Below the pieces are notes generated by a model. That model was given only the letters and a program-made list of their open reading frames with translations. It had not been told where the DNA came from and ran no database searches. A stretch of DNA of 64,000 nt from Harmonia axyridis (lineage: Eukaryota; Arthropoda; Insecta; Coleoptera; Coccinellidae), in assembly GCF_914767665.1 (NCBI RefSeq), contig NC_059504.1:21392501-21456500 (forward strand). Direction: 5' to 3'. Both the position numbers and the translations under genes were made by a program. This document shows, in pieces, positions 51,894 to 62,534 of this stretch. Every line of letters starts with the position of its first letter. The stretch's first letter is position 1.

Positions 51894-54839
51894 ATGAACA
51901 TATTAGAGACACTGGAGCTTGATGAGGTCCCGGGGACCACTATGACTGGGGAGATCGGGGCCGGGGGGGGCTTCGTTGGGGGCATGTCGCGTCTAGGTAT
52001 AATACATTTCAACATAAGAAGCATTCAAAAAAATTTCAATGAATTATTAGTTTGTCTGGACAAAATAAATTTAGAAAAAATAGATATAATTGTACTCTCA
52101 GAAACTTTCAACCTTACTAACATTGAACTATTTTCAATAAATGGCTATGAAATATATTATAATAATTCTGTATTCAATAAGAATGATGGAACAATAGTTT
52201 ATGTTCGAAAGAATTTGAATCCAAGAGTTAACTATACACAACTGAATCAAACAACTCCTGTTCGTGTAGAAATTATAATAAATGAACTTGCTCTTGGGAT
52301 AACAGCTATTTACAGACCTCCTTCAACTAATTTGGGTGTATTCATGGAAGAAATGGAAAAATATTTAAGTGAACTAAAGAGGAATAGTGTTGAGATAATT
52401 GTAGGAGACATAAACATTGATATTTTGAATGGAAACGATAAAATGTCAAGTCTCTATATGAATATTTTGGGATCGTGTGGTTTTATTTCTTATATAAACA
52501 AGCCTACTAGAGTGACAGAAACTACATCAACCTTAATTGATCATATATTTGTCAGAACGCAGATGAATATTAAAAAAAATTTTAGTCTTAATCCTGTTAT
52601 TTTTAAATGCTCAATGACAGATCATTATCCTGTAGGCTTGGAACTCGATTTTAAGGGAAAAATAAAAAATGAAATGAAAACAAAAGAATTTGTGAAAACC
52701 GATGTCAAAAAATTATTAACTTTGCTGAAGGAAGAAAATTGGCTAAAAGTATATGAAAGAAATAATGTTGAGGAATGTTATCAGATATTCAAGTTCACTT
52801 TAATGAATCATTTGAGCTCTTGTAGAAGAATAACACGTTTAAATAATAAAAATAAAAAACTAAAACCATGGATTACTCCTGGATTAATAAACAGTATTCG
52901 TAAGAGAGATAGGATGAAATTAGACTTAAATAAAAATTACTCAAACGAAATGAAACTTCAATATATAAATTACAGAAATTTTCTTAATAAATTACTAAGA
53001 CTTACTAAAAATAATTATTACTCTAACAAAATTAAATTAGCAAAAAATGACTCTAAGAAAATTTGGCAAATAATGAATGAGGCGGTCAATGTAACAAAAT
53101 CACAAAGCAAAACTGAATGCATTATCAACGAAAAAAATGAAATTTTGACCCATTCAACTGACATTGCCGACTCTTTCAATAATTACTTTTCCACTATAGG
53201 TGTTGAAATGCAGAATGAAATTAAGAAAACTAAAAAAACATACAAAAATAACATAACTAATCAGAAGACGCTTTTCCTTACACCAGTAAACTCACAAGAA
53301 CTTATCGAATTAATATCTACTTTGAAGAATGATTCATCGCCTGGGGATGACGGAATTGACGTTAAGCTCATAAAATATATACATACCTATTTAATAGACC
53401 CGCTCAAATATATGATTAATCTTATATTTGAGAAAAATGAAATTCCTCAGGACTGGAAATCATCTAGCATTGTACCTGTTCACAAGACCGGCGATAAACA
53501 AATTCTACAAAACTATAGGCCCATTGCGCTTATCAATAATTTTGCCAAGATATTCGAAAAATGTTTAAAAAACCGTGTTATGAACTTTCTAGAAACGAAT
53601 AATACAATTTATAAAAATCAATATGGATTTAGACCAAATTTAAGCACGGAGGACGCTATATTTAACCTAACGAATGAGATAAACACCAACTTGAACGCAA
53701 ATAAAAAAAATCTGTCAGTTTTTATCGACTTAGCTAAGGCTTTCGATACTGTTCCTCATGACAAATTATTAGAAAAAATGGAATATGTGGGTATAAGGGG
53801 AAGTGCAAATCTACTTTTTAAAAATTATTTATCGAATAGGACACAACGAGTCAAAATTGAAAATACTTATAGTCAGGTTAGAAACTCCACAATAGGTATC
53901 CCACAGGGTACTGTACTTGGGCCTACACTCTTTCTTATCTACATTAACGATATTGGATCGATTTTAACAAATGGTAAAATAATTGCTTACGCTGATGATA
54001 CTGTTCTGACATTCACAGGATCCACTTGGCAAGAAGTGTTTGGAAAGGCAGAAGATGGTATTAGAAATTTGTATAGCTGGCTCAACTACAACCTCCTTAG
54101 TATAAATATTCTAAAAACTAAATATATTACTTTCTCAATCTCGGCTGTTGACAGACCACAAAACACAATCTTGAAAATTCATGGCGAAGATTGTTCTAAT
54201 TCTAACTGTTCATGCGAACCTATACAAAATGTCGATAACATTAAATATTTGGGTATTATCTTAGACAAACATCTGAGATGGAATGTTCATTGTAACTATA
54301 TCAATAAAAAAATGAGATATTTAGTCTATAGACTATATCAACTTAGAGATATTCTCGATAAAAAACTATTAAAGATGGTCTATATGTCATTAGTAGAGTC
54401 AATTCTGAGATATTGTTTAGTTATTTGGGGAGGAGGGTTCAATAATTCTTTACAAAACATCTTGATCACTCAAAAATTCATACTGAAAATAATACATAAG
54501 AAAAACCGAACATTTCCAACTGACAGATTGTATAAGATAGCTGAGGTGCTGCCACTTAAGGCTCTATATATTCATGCTTGCATAAATTACCTCCCTAAGA
54601 TACAGCATCTTTTACCAAAGATACCTGCGCACCACACCACCAGATCAGTTTTATTGCGAACCCATCTGTACATTAAGTCACACACTCAACGAATAGTAAC
54701 ATACTTTGCACCTAAGTTTTACGACAAACTTCCTATTAATATAAAATCATTGATTAATAATAAACGACAGTTTAGTATACAAACCAAAAAATACATCCAA
54801 AAGAACTATAATACATTTTTAGATATCATGAAACCATAG
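51894..54839 (+). CDS. Non-LTR ORF2: endonuclease and reverse transcriptase
   Basis: A 981-residue protein that would nick host DNA and copy element RNA at the nick. The AP-like endonuclease (about residues 34-250) has all the usual residues: N40 (HFN), E70 (LSET), R141 (YRPP), D172/N174 (GDIN), D216 (LIDHIF) and D243/H244 (TDHYP). The reverse transcriptase (about 480-780) has NYRPIALI (540-547), FRPNLSTEDA, FIDLAKAFDTV with D612/D618, IGIPQGTVLGP (667-677) and YADD (699-702). A cysteine cluster CSNSNCSCEP follows near 750, then the IKYLGIILDKHLRW block. No stop or frameshift interrupts it. The first 30 residues are glycine-rich and unlike the family core, so the true start could lie slightly downstream. 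It could be active. Confidence 0.92.
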   Translation: MNILETLELDEVPGTTMTGEIGAGGGFVGGMSRLGIIHFNIRSIQKNFNELLVCLDKINLEKIDIIVLSETFNLTNIELFSINGYEIYYNNSVFNKNDGTIVYVRKNLNPRVNYTQLNQTTPVRVEIIINELALGITAIYRPPSTNLGVFMEEMEKYLSELKRNSVEIIVGDINIDILNGNDKMSSLYMNILGSCGFISYINKPTRVTETTSTLIDHIFVRTQMNIKKNFSLNPVIFKCSMTDHYPVGLELDFKGKIKNEMKTKEFVKTDVKKLLTLLKEENWLKVYERNNVEECYQIFKFTLMNHLSSCRRITRLNNKNKKLKPWITPGLINSIRKRDRMKLDLNKNYSNEMKLQYINYRNFLNKLLRLTKNNYYSNKIKLAKNDSKKIWQIMNEAVNVTKSQSKTECIINEKNEILTHSTDIADSFNNYFSTIGVEMQNEIKKTKKTYKNNITNQKTLFLTPVNSQELIELISTLKNDSSPGDDGIDVKLIKYIHTYLIDPLKYMINLIFEKNEIPQDWKSSSIVPVHKTGDKQILQNYRPIALINNFAKIFEKCLKNRVMNFLETNNTIYKNQYGFRPNLSTEDAIFNLTNEINTNLNANKKNLSVFIDLAKAFDTVPHDKLLEKMEYVGIRGSANLLFKNYLSNRTQRVKIENTYSQVRNSTIGIPQGTVLGPTLFLIYINDIGSILTNGKIIAYADDTVLTFTGSTWQEVFGKAEDGIRNLYSWLNYNLLSINILKTKYITFSISAVDRPQNTILKIHGEDCSNSNCSCEPIQNVDNIKYLGIILDKHLRWNVHCNYINKKMRYLVYRLYQLRDILDKKLLKMVYMSLVESILRYCLVIWGGGFNNSLQNILITQKFILKIIHKKNRTFPTDRLYKIAEVLPLKALYIHACINYLPKIQHLLPKIPAHHTTRSVLLRTHLYIKSHTQRIVTYFAPKFYDKLPINIKSLINNKRQFSIQTKKYIQKNYNTFLDIMKP

Positions 54840-55186
54840 AATTCAATTAAAGAAGGTCTTTCTCAAACTTCCTACTACTGATCTTTTACGTGTAGTCTAA
54901 TGGCGGGGCGCTTTTTCGCCTGGCTGTCTGGGGCGGTTTCCGGGCTCCTCATCTGCTCCATTCAGATTTATGCATCTGTATTATATTATGTGGTGAATGA
55001 TTCACGACACAGACATGATTTCTTTCATTTCTAGTGTGGGTCATTTTACCGATGATACACTCGTTTGATTTGTTTTTTTTTTTTGTATGGTTAGGTTGAA
55101 GATGAAGACTCGTTGTACGAGTGTATGTGGTGTTAATTGTTTGTAACATTTTATGGTGAATAAATTGAATTGAATTAAATTGAATT
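54840..55186 (+). other. 3' untranslated region and TTGAA tail
   Basis: 347 bp after the ORF2 stop. It holds a G+C-rich part (54900-54955, GGCGGGGCGCTTTTTCGCCT) and ends in about five degenerate TTGAA/TTGAAT units directly before the target duplication. The G+C-rich stretch may fold for recognition by the reverse transcriptase. That is inference. Confidence 0.6.
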
Positions 55187-55759
55187 GAACAATTATCGAA
55201 AATTACAGCGATAATTGCATTGTAGGAAGCGAAACTGCACTGCGATAATTGTTCTGTTCATAGATGCATAGTTTCTATGCATCGTACACAGTTCGAATCT
55301 ATGGCAATTCCATTCTAAATCAGTTTGACACGTAATGTAACAGTTTATTCGGGAAATATTCGTAGGTAATTGCACAAGTGCATCAAAATTACCGATAATT
55401 TTGCATGACAGCGTGTTGTCATAAAAACTGCATAAGTTCATTTTCATTTTTGGAGAAAGAGCCCGACACCGAAGGTGGAGGGCTCTTTCTCCAAAAATGA
55501 AAATGACCGAATGCAGTTTTTCAAGGAAAACACGCTGGAATGCGAAATTATCCGGTCATTTTGATGCACGAGTGTAATTCGGGGGAATATTTCCCGAATA
55601 AACTGTTACATCACTTGTCAAACTGATGTAGAATGGAATTGCCATAGATTCGAATTATGTAAGATGCATAGAAACTATGCATCTATGAACAGAACAATTA
55701 TCGCAGTGCAGTTTCGCTTCCTACAATGCAATTATCGCTGTAATTTTCGATAATTGTTC
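55187..55759. repeat. 573-bp foldback element
   Basis: The outer 95 bp (from GAACAATTATCGAAAATTAC to the ATGCAT near 55280) are the exact reverse complement of the matching right end. The inner parts stay complementary at perhaps 85-90% to the central hairpin GGAGAAAGAGCCCGACACC near 55470. The whole element is thus one long palindrome. Its first 8 bp serve as the right target duplication of the retrotransposon. Confidence 0.85.
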
Positions 55760-55980
55760 TCCAAATACATAGAATTTTTGACAGGAGGGAAATATTCGCT
55801 GTAATTTTCGATAATTGTTCTCCATATACATAGAATTTTTGACAGGAGGGAAATATTCGCTGTAATTTTCGATAATTGTTCTCCATATACATAGAAATTT
55901 CGACAGAAGGGAAATATTCGCTGTAATTTTCGATAATTGTTCTCCATATACATAGAATTTTTGACAGGAGGGAAATATTC
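55736..55980. repeat. Tandem array of four 61-bp units
   Basis: The unit starts CGCTGTAATTTTCGATAATT and includes CATAGAATTTTTGACAGGAG. Starts are at 55736, 55797, 55858 and 55919, an exact 61-bp period with one to five changes between units. The unit is the terminal part of the adjoining foldback element repeated. Minus-strand frames across it (95 and 73 codons) are a product of the 61-bp repetition. Confidence 0.9.
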
Positions 55981-56035
55981 ATCAAAATCGGACTGCTAGA
56001 AAGTGAAAAATTGAAATATCGGTTATTTCATGTTT

Positions 56036-56106
56036 ATTTTAAACATTTTTGCTTTTTTAAGTATACCCTGTTGATGCACAACAGGGTATACTCAAAAAAG
56101 CAAAAG
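56036..56106. repeat. Small palindrome next to the 56099-56610 foldback
   Basis: TTTTGCTTTTTTAAGTATAC and CCTGTTG face CAACAGGGTATACTCAAAAA and AGCAAAA around GATGCA. It repeats the centre of the larger foldback element to the right. Confidence 0.75.
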
Positions 56107-56610
56107 CTCCAGAACAAGATGAACAAGCTACGAGCAATCAAAATAGTGCTTCATCTTGTTCTTGAGTGTCATTTACTCCACGGGGGTAAATCATCTATTC
56201 TGTGAGGGTGGCGAGAACCTTTTAAGAGTTTTAAGTAATACCCAATCGAATAATATAACATGGTATTTCCATATCTCCTGTTCTGCTTGTTTGATTTTTA
56301 TTAAAATTAAAATTTATTTTAAACATTTTTGCTTTTTTGTTACCCTGTTGTGCATCAACAGGGTATACTCAAAAAAGCAAAAATGTTTAAAATAAATTTT
56401 AATTTTAATAAAAATCAAACAAGCAGAACAGGAGATATGGAAATACCATGTTATATTATTCGATTGGGTATTACTTAAAACTCTTAAAAGGTTCTCGCCA
56501 CCCTCACAGAATAGCTGATTTACCCCCGTGGAGTAAATGACACTCAAGAACAAGATGAAGCACTATTTTGATTGCTCGTAGCTTGTTCATCTTGTTCTGG
56601 AGCTTTTGCT
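56099..56610. repeat. 512-bp near-perfect foldback element
   Basis: Bases 56099-56350 and 56359-56610 are reverse complements with one substitution (near 56192) and one 3-base gap near the centre (TTGTTACC against TTGAGTATACC). The centre is CCTGTTGTGCATCAACAGG. The ends read AGCAAAAGCTCCAGAACAAG. Both strands give the same 79-codon frame, which shows the frame is only a by-product. The high identity means recent origin, gene conversion or an assembly fold-back. Confidence 0.9.
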
Positions 56611-57229
56611 CCAGAGACCAAGTCAGAGCCTTTCTCCAAATTTTATTGATTTAAGATTATTTATGAAGAAATTACCTACTATAGGTAAATCAGTGTATAG
56701 CATTTTCGCAGATTTTCAAATTTAGAAGTCTGTCGATATAAACCCAGAAATAAATGGGCATCGTAGAGAAAAGAGACAACTTGACGGATCGCGTCCAAGA
56801 AAAGGTAAACGAACGACTGGTCCGTCTCCCACATAAAAAAATCGATATTCGGAAAGTCTCCAAAAAGGCCGTAAAACCGATCGAGGAACCCCATTACCCA
56901 ATAAACAAATTACGTCCCAATGAATCTACCTGGCGTCAAGCTCTGGTCCGTCGATCGACTATTTTATTTTTATTGGGTCCTGATGTGAAAATGATGTCAT
57001 CTGAAGAGGATGTGTGTGAGTGTGTTGTTCCATTAGTCCTTATAGCGTGTGTGTGTGTGTGTCGGCACATCTCCAGCCCCGGACAGGGTCCGTGTTTCGT
57101 CTGTCTGTCTGTCTGTCTGCGGATTCGGAGGCGCCAACTGGATCAACCGCCTCAATTAATACCTAAAACAACGGGCCCGGATTCTTACCGGCTATAAACT
57201 GGCTTTATATGAACATTGCTATTGGGCGT
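56611..57229. other. Unassigned stretch with (GT)n and (GTCT)n
   Basis: A (GT)8-type run at 57045-57061 and about five GTCT units at 57098-57118 lie in a G+C-richer piece (56740-57200). The 147-codon frame 56754-57197 crosses both microsatellites and has no motif, so I do not call it a gene. Confidence 0.4.
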
Positions 57230-58514
57230 CAGGGCCGGAGCGAGTAATTTTGGCGCCTGAAGCAAATACTTGCAAATACTTTTTCGGCGCCCCTGCTGAA
57301 AAAGCATCAATAACAATATGACCATCCTTATAACAACTTCCACTTGTTGACTTGAACTGTAGGCATTACTCAAAAACAAATTAAATAAGTGGGTTTAGCA
57401 ATGAGTAAACATTGCTTGTGGTGCTATAGATTTGATATTTGCCTGTAAACTTCTCCCGACGCGACGTTAAACTAGCTCCGTCATATGTTTGAGCCACTAA
57501 TTTTGAAGACAGATTTCCTAATTTGGCAGATTAAAATTAAAATAAATTTTCAGCAAATCGCTCAGAACTTACATCATAAAATCAGATAAATATCTCAACA
57601 AGTTGGTCATTAAGTAATGAATGATGTAAAATTGTAGTTGAAATAAATATTAATAAAATATTCGATCAATACTTGTTATTTCCAGAATTCATTTGGCGAG
57701 GCACTGCTTCATCTACCTCATAGGACAAGCTGCCACTGTAAGTACTATATCTGATTTTCACAACCACACGACATTGCGTACGATCGAATAATGATTACCT
57801 ATCACATCACAAGATATAAAGGGAGGTAAGGCATACAAATTTTCAGTATTGCTTCGAAAACTAATTGGGATTATAAACATGTATTCCGCTGAAAACATTT
57901 GGGATTTAATAGTAACTCTGATTTCGAATGCAAAATCGTAGGAATTTTTCATATGTTGAATGTCTAAACATCGACTTCCAAATAATTCGAAACAGAAGTT
58001 GTTTTTTGTCTTTGTGAAATTCATGATGATTTTATCACTCTTTCAAAGAGGGTAATAGGGAATTCTCTTTATATTGGTTGGGCTGCCATGTGATATTTAT
58101 TTTACAGGCGGCTTAATAAAGGCGGTTTAAAGATTTTTGATTGTTTCGGTCTCTAATTGATGGAAATTCGTCTTAGTATCATTAAAAAGTAATACACTTT
58201 ACTTCCGCTTATATTTATTGATTACACAAAAAATTATTTCGTCAATTTACATTATGAATTCTTCAGGTGAGTATGGTAACTAACTACTCTTATAATATCG
58301 GTCTCCCTAAATACAAATTGAACAACAAAAAAGAAGAAAGTTTGGAGACTTTTTTTGCAGGGAATATAGACAAATGCAAAAAGGAACAACCTTATGTTCA
58401 AGAATCAAGGATGAAATATGAAAAGGCGGCTAGCAACCTGGCCCGAATTCCCGCTCCTCAAATAGAAGCCCCTGAAACGGTCGCTTCACCGTTTCACTCC
58501 TAACGCCGGTCCTG
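57230..58514. mobile_element. hAT-like non-autonomous element, CAGGGCCGG ends
   Basis: Starts CAGGGCCGGAGCGAGTAATT and ends with the complement of CAGGACCGGCGTTAGGAGTG. The flanks TTGGGCGT and TCTGGCGT agree at six of eight bases, a decayed 8-bp duplication. The 1285-bp copy is related in inverted orientation to 18511-19279. A plus-strand frame at 58267-58503 (KYEKAASNLARIPAPQIEAP) next to the right end has a counterpart in the other copy, so it may be a coding scrap of the transposase. Its identity is not established. Confidence 0.75.
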
Positions 58515-58780
58515 TCTGGCGTTGAGGTTTGGGAATGGTGACGCTTTTAGGACCTCTCGTCTTCACCTCTCTAGCGGCTCGCTAATGGTGCATTGGAATC
58601 GCTGGAGGAATGAAGAAACGCGAACTTTGCGCGAAGGCTCATTATGTCAACGAATAATTCAATCATCGGCCATCGGAACAATTTTTAACGCAATTTTAGC
58701 ACCACTGAGAGAATGCATAGCACAAAAACTCAACAATGCAATCGAATCAAAAATTGTTAGTGAGAAAATTAGGTATTTAC
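58515..58780. other. Spacer with no recognised feature
   Basis: The 126-codon frame starting at 58522 runs into the hAT end at 58781 and is not supported by any motif. Confidence 0.3.
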
Positions 58781-59045
58781 GGCTTGACTTGACTTTCAAG
58801 CTACTTGACTTGATTCAAGTCAAGCTCAAGTCAGGTAGTAGTTTTTCAATCTCAAGTCAAGTATTTATTTATCATGTACTTGAATCATATCAAGCTATTT
58901 AAGTTATTGTGTAGTGTCACATCAATTCAAAAATGATGAAATGAGATGAAACCTTCCAAAAAACACTTTTATTTATTAAACTTATTATATAAAAGAACCA
59001 AAAATATCAAATTTTTTTTAAATGAAATCATAAATTAAATCACTA
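58781..59045. mobile_element. hAT end fragment, TCAAG-repeat family
   Basis: Matches the left end of 35353-36205: CGGCTTGACTTGACTTTCAA, TCTCAAGTCAAGTATTTATT, GTGTAGTGTCACATCAAT and TTATATAAAAGAACCAAAAA occur in the same order. It stops near 59045 before the transposase part. Confidence 0.7.
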
Positions 59046-59737
59046 TCTACCTAGAATAAAATTATCCTGGTGTAAACTTTGCGTTATTGCTCTGAACCTG
59101 ATCGATATAATAGGTTAGAAATCCCATTTCGGTCCATTTTTCGATACCAAGGATCATTAAAAGATATGGGAGATTCTTTAAAATGTCAAATAATTCCTTC
59201 TGAACAGGAACGACATAATTTACATGTCCTGTCCGAAGTAATGAACATTAGTATCGATATTATTATGGAACTCGTTCTTTGGTCAGCAACTTTCAACTAA
59301 TTTAATACCGTTAGGTATGACTCTTAGTCGATATTTTTCCAATGCCTTTTTCGATCATGATGCTTATGTTACGTTTTTCGTTCCTTTTTCGAGCCTTTTT
59401 CACAATCATAATGTTTTCAGCATAGAAAATAGCATAGTTTATTAGGTAAAAAATAAACTTTTTTTTTCTTCTTCTTCTAGACGTTCACTGTGTTTTCAAT
59501 TCTCGACTTTAGCGAGATATCTCAATGGTGAATAAATCAATTTTTCCAAACTTTTTCCAATTTCAAAAATCCATAAAAGAAGGATGTCAAATGTGACAAC
59601 TTTGACTGATACCGTGTATCAGTAGCTGAATTTATGTTCTTCTTGGAAATGGATACAATGATTTTAAATTCGAAATATAAAGTGATATTTTTAACCTGAA
59701 CACTTCAGATGAGGAATAATGAGTTCAGTCCTAAAAT
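59046..59737. other. A+T-rich stretch without a recognised gene
   Basis: The 73-codon frame at 59079-59300 has no recognised motif. No repeat structure noticed. Confidence 0.35.
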
Positions 59738-60680
59738 CAAGGGCGTAGAAATGGGGGGGGGGGGGGTATACTGGGGGTAATTATACTGGAGTTATCAAAG
59801 AACTGAACTGAGTTATTCGCATCGAGAATTGTCTGTGCTGGGTTTTACAATTTAATGTGTTTTATTCAAATTACAATTTATTTGTGAAGACATCAGTTTT
59901 TAATTTACTATGCAGGGTATTCTCAAATTGGAGATATAAACGAAAATGACAGATTCGTCCCATCATTTTACGAAAAAAAGTTCTGTATAACATGAGCCCG
60001 CAAACACTTTGTTTTCGAGATACAGGGTGTTAAAGATTGATTTTTTTTGTTATTTTTTTATCATAGCACCTGTTCTTCACAAGATATTTATTTCAAATTT
60101 GGCGTATATATTTCAATTTAAAGTTATCATCATGTGATAACTAATTGATAATGTGATAATAATTTTGAATGCAAATCTACAGGGTGATATTTTTGCTGAG
60201 TGCCCTCTTCTTTCCTCCAGAACTTTTTAAAAAGGAACTCTGGTCCAGTACTACACTTTTTGGTTTCTTGTAGTATTGACATATCTGTTATCGATTTCAA
60301 GAAAAAATTCCAAACAGCTCTCTAGTATTTCTCAGGAAAATCCAAATTATTCTTAAAATTCAGTTAGGAGGCTGTAATGAATAAATCAATTATTTGGGTA
60401 CTTATCTACCCAAACTGTAGAGTACTCCTTCGTACCTCCAATTCAGGAACACAATCGAATCGGTAATCAAAAAATGGTACCATTTTGAATGATTTTGTTC
60501 AAACTTGGTTATCAAACCTCTTTTTGTCACATTGAAGATATGAGTGAACGTAGTCGTCAAATTTTTTTTTCGATTACCAAGGATAAAACCTAATACCCTG
60601 TTTTTTAAATGAGAATGCCCAATTTTTATATCATACTTATAAGTTCTATGAAATTCAGAGAACCCCACTTGTCATCATTC

Positions 60681-60950
60681 ATCTGAGACTTTTTGACGTA
60701 GGCCAATTTTTTCGAAAAATTTCATGGTTATAATTGTTTTAACTAAAGATCATATCTTGAAAACCGTTCGATATATAGGTAATTGTACGATTTATTTTTT
60801 ATTGAATACAAAAAATATTTCGATTCTACTGCAAATTTTCGGATCACTCTATAGATGGTCCGAAGCTCCCTGCAAATTTTTGAAAATGACCTGGGCGTGC
60901 CATTTTTTCAAATGGTACGCCCTGAAAATGAGAAAAGCACTTTCGTGATT
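60681..60950. repeat. Uninterrupted internal segment of the 2104-3396 family
   Basis: ACTTTTTGACGTAGGCCA and ATTTTTTATTGAAT match 2315-2400. GGTCCGAAGCTCCCTGC and CTGGGCGTGCCATTTTTT match the complement of the 3060-3150 part. It shows what the family looks like without the insertion at 2440-3050. Confidence 0.5.
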
Positions 60951-61669
60951 TCAGAATCTTACAAGCGCTTGTTGTTCAAATTCGTATTTTTGAAATTATT
61001 TCACGAATTTGATTTTTGCTACAAATTCCCCTGAAACAAGCACGCAAAAATTCATTTAACACATTAGAAATCCAAAGTCTTGAAGTGAAAATGATACGAC
61101 AGAAGCTATCTCATATTCATACCTATTAGATTCCAGTAAGAGTTCAATATCCTTGAATAAGTCGAATAATTCAAACTATTTCTGAATTCGAAGGAATGTT
61201 AACGAAAAAATGTGTTCACACTCTCTACTGTATACATTTGTAACCACAACGCTAATTGATGTTAATATATGGTAATAAAAAACAAAATATATGATATTAT
61301 TGAAAGCGGGTATGACTCGATTAGGAGATTATTAGATACAATGTTGATAATGTTACATATTAGGTATGAAATATTACTTTCGAACCACTTTTTGATCTAA
61401 TTAAAATAATTAATTCGATATTTATCCGAGAGTTAACGTCGATTGCTGCCTGAGATGTCCAATTTACGGTTAAGAATATACTCGTACAAAGAATGACAAT
61501 TCAGGAAAAAATATACCTGTATTGCTTTCAACAACATTCTTGCTTACCAAAAAAATTTCAATAATAAAGCTTACCAGTAACGATTTTTACACAATTTATT
61601 ACAATACTCAAATTTTAACTTTCATCTACTCATTTATTTAATTTTGTGCTTAGAAGGATGAACACCAGA

Positions 61670-61733
61670 CAGGGCCGCCGCAAGGACCGGCAAATCGGAG
61701 ATTTTGCCGGGGCGCCAAATTTTAGGGGCGCAG
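61670..61733. repeat. Terminal repeat CAGGGCCGCCGCAAGG
   Basis: CAGGGCCGCCGCAAGGACCG continues to GGGGCGCCAAATTTTAGGGG and leads straight into the palindrome at 61734. The same end occurs inverted at 20505-20540. It is the outer end of the repeat family whose body forms the palindrome arms. Confidence 0.6.
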
Positions 61734-62534
61734 ACAGTTAATAAAACATCTTGGTAAAAATACCACACTTTTCAGTATAAAATAATAAAATTACCAAGAG
61801 CAATTTCTTTTAAAAGAATATTCATATTCATATCTTACAGAATAAACCATATTATTATTATTATTATTATAACTATAGTTATGAAAATACAAATAGGTAC
61901 TAAAATGCACCTTTAAGAAGTACGTCGTCTTTTTGCTGAAGAATCATAGAGCTTCGTACTTTCAAACAATGCAAGACGGTTTCTGACGTAATCGACAAAA
62001 CATCCTTTGATAAATTCGACAAGGTGAGTTGAAATATACGATTTCATAAGAAATTGAAACGATGCCTTAGAGGAATAACAAAGGGTCCTTCAAAAAAAAT
62101 TAGATAAATCAGGCAAAGCAGGGCGGCAAAATATAATTTCGCCGCCCTGCTTTGCCTGATTTATCTAATTTTTTTTGAAGGACCCTTTGTTATTCCTCTA
62201 AGGCATCGTTTCAATTTCTTATGAAATCGTATATTTCAACTCACCTTGTCGAATTTATCAAAGGATGTTTTGTCGATTACGTCAGAAACCGTCTTGCATT
62301 GTTTGAAAGTACGAAGCTCTATGATTCTTCAGCAAAAAGACGACGTACTTCTTAAAGGTGCATTTTAGTACCTATTTGTATTTTCATAACTATAGTTATA
62401 ATAATAATAATAATAATATGGTTTATTCTGTAAGATATGAATATGAATATTCTTTTAAAAGAAATTGCTCTTGGTAATTTTATTATTTTATACTGAAAAG
62501 TGTGGTATTTTTACCAAGATGTTTTATTAACTGT
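61734..62534. repeat. Perfect 801-bp palindrome (394-bp arms)
   Basis: 61734-62127 and 62141-62534 are exact reverse complements as far as I can trace, including a shared ATT microsatellite. The 13-base loop AAAATATAATTTC sits between GGGCGGC and GCCGCCC. The arms belong to the repeat family of 20105-20540. The inner junction is that family's own palindromic end (CAGGGCGGC...GCCGCCCTG), so two copies meet tail to tail. Confidence 0.9.

Larger units (their letters stand above)
50912..55186 (+). mobile_element. Full-length non-LTR retrotransposon, CR1/Jockey group
   Basis: This 4275-bp element carries a 5' untranslated region, ORF1, ORF2, a 3' untranslated region and a tail of TTGAA-type units (AATAAATTGAATTGAATTAA). 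An exact 8-bp duplication flanks it. The start CATTCACTGTCGAGAT resembles the CATTC start of several arthropod Jockey-group elements that use an internal promoter. Both frames are open. The (TTGAA)n tail in place of poly(A) points to a CR1/L2/Daphne-like clade rather than typical Jockey. The exact clade needs a tree. A truncated cousin is at 40475-41839. Confidence 0.9.

Noticed and set aside
51065..54839. A host gene with two exons
   Set aside because: The two frames are ORF1 and ORF2 of a retrotransposon. The target duplication and tail bound both together, and there are no splice signals needed.
55736..55980. CRISPR-like array
   Set aside because: Units are contiguous 61-bp tandem copies without unique spacers, and the DNA is eukaryotic in character.
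55698..55985. 95-codon minus frame with internal repeats
   Set aside because: It is the translation of the four 61-bp tandem units, not a repeat protein.
56314..56553. 79-codon frame on both strands of the 56099-56610 palindrome
   Set aside because: An inverted repeat gives the same frame twice. There is no sign of selection or a family match.
56754..57197. 147-codon plus-strand frame
   Set aside because: It runs through (GT)n and (GTCT)n microsatellites, has no domain signature and no splice or start context. Composition explains the openness.
58522..58902. 126-codon plus-strand frame
   Set aside because: Its second half is the TCAAG-repeat hAT end and the first half has no motif.
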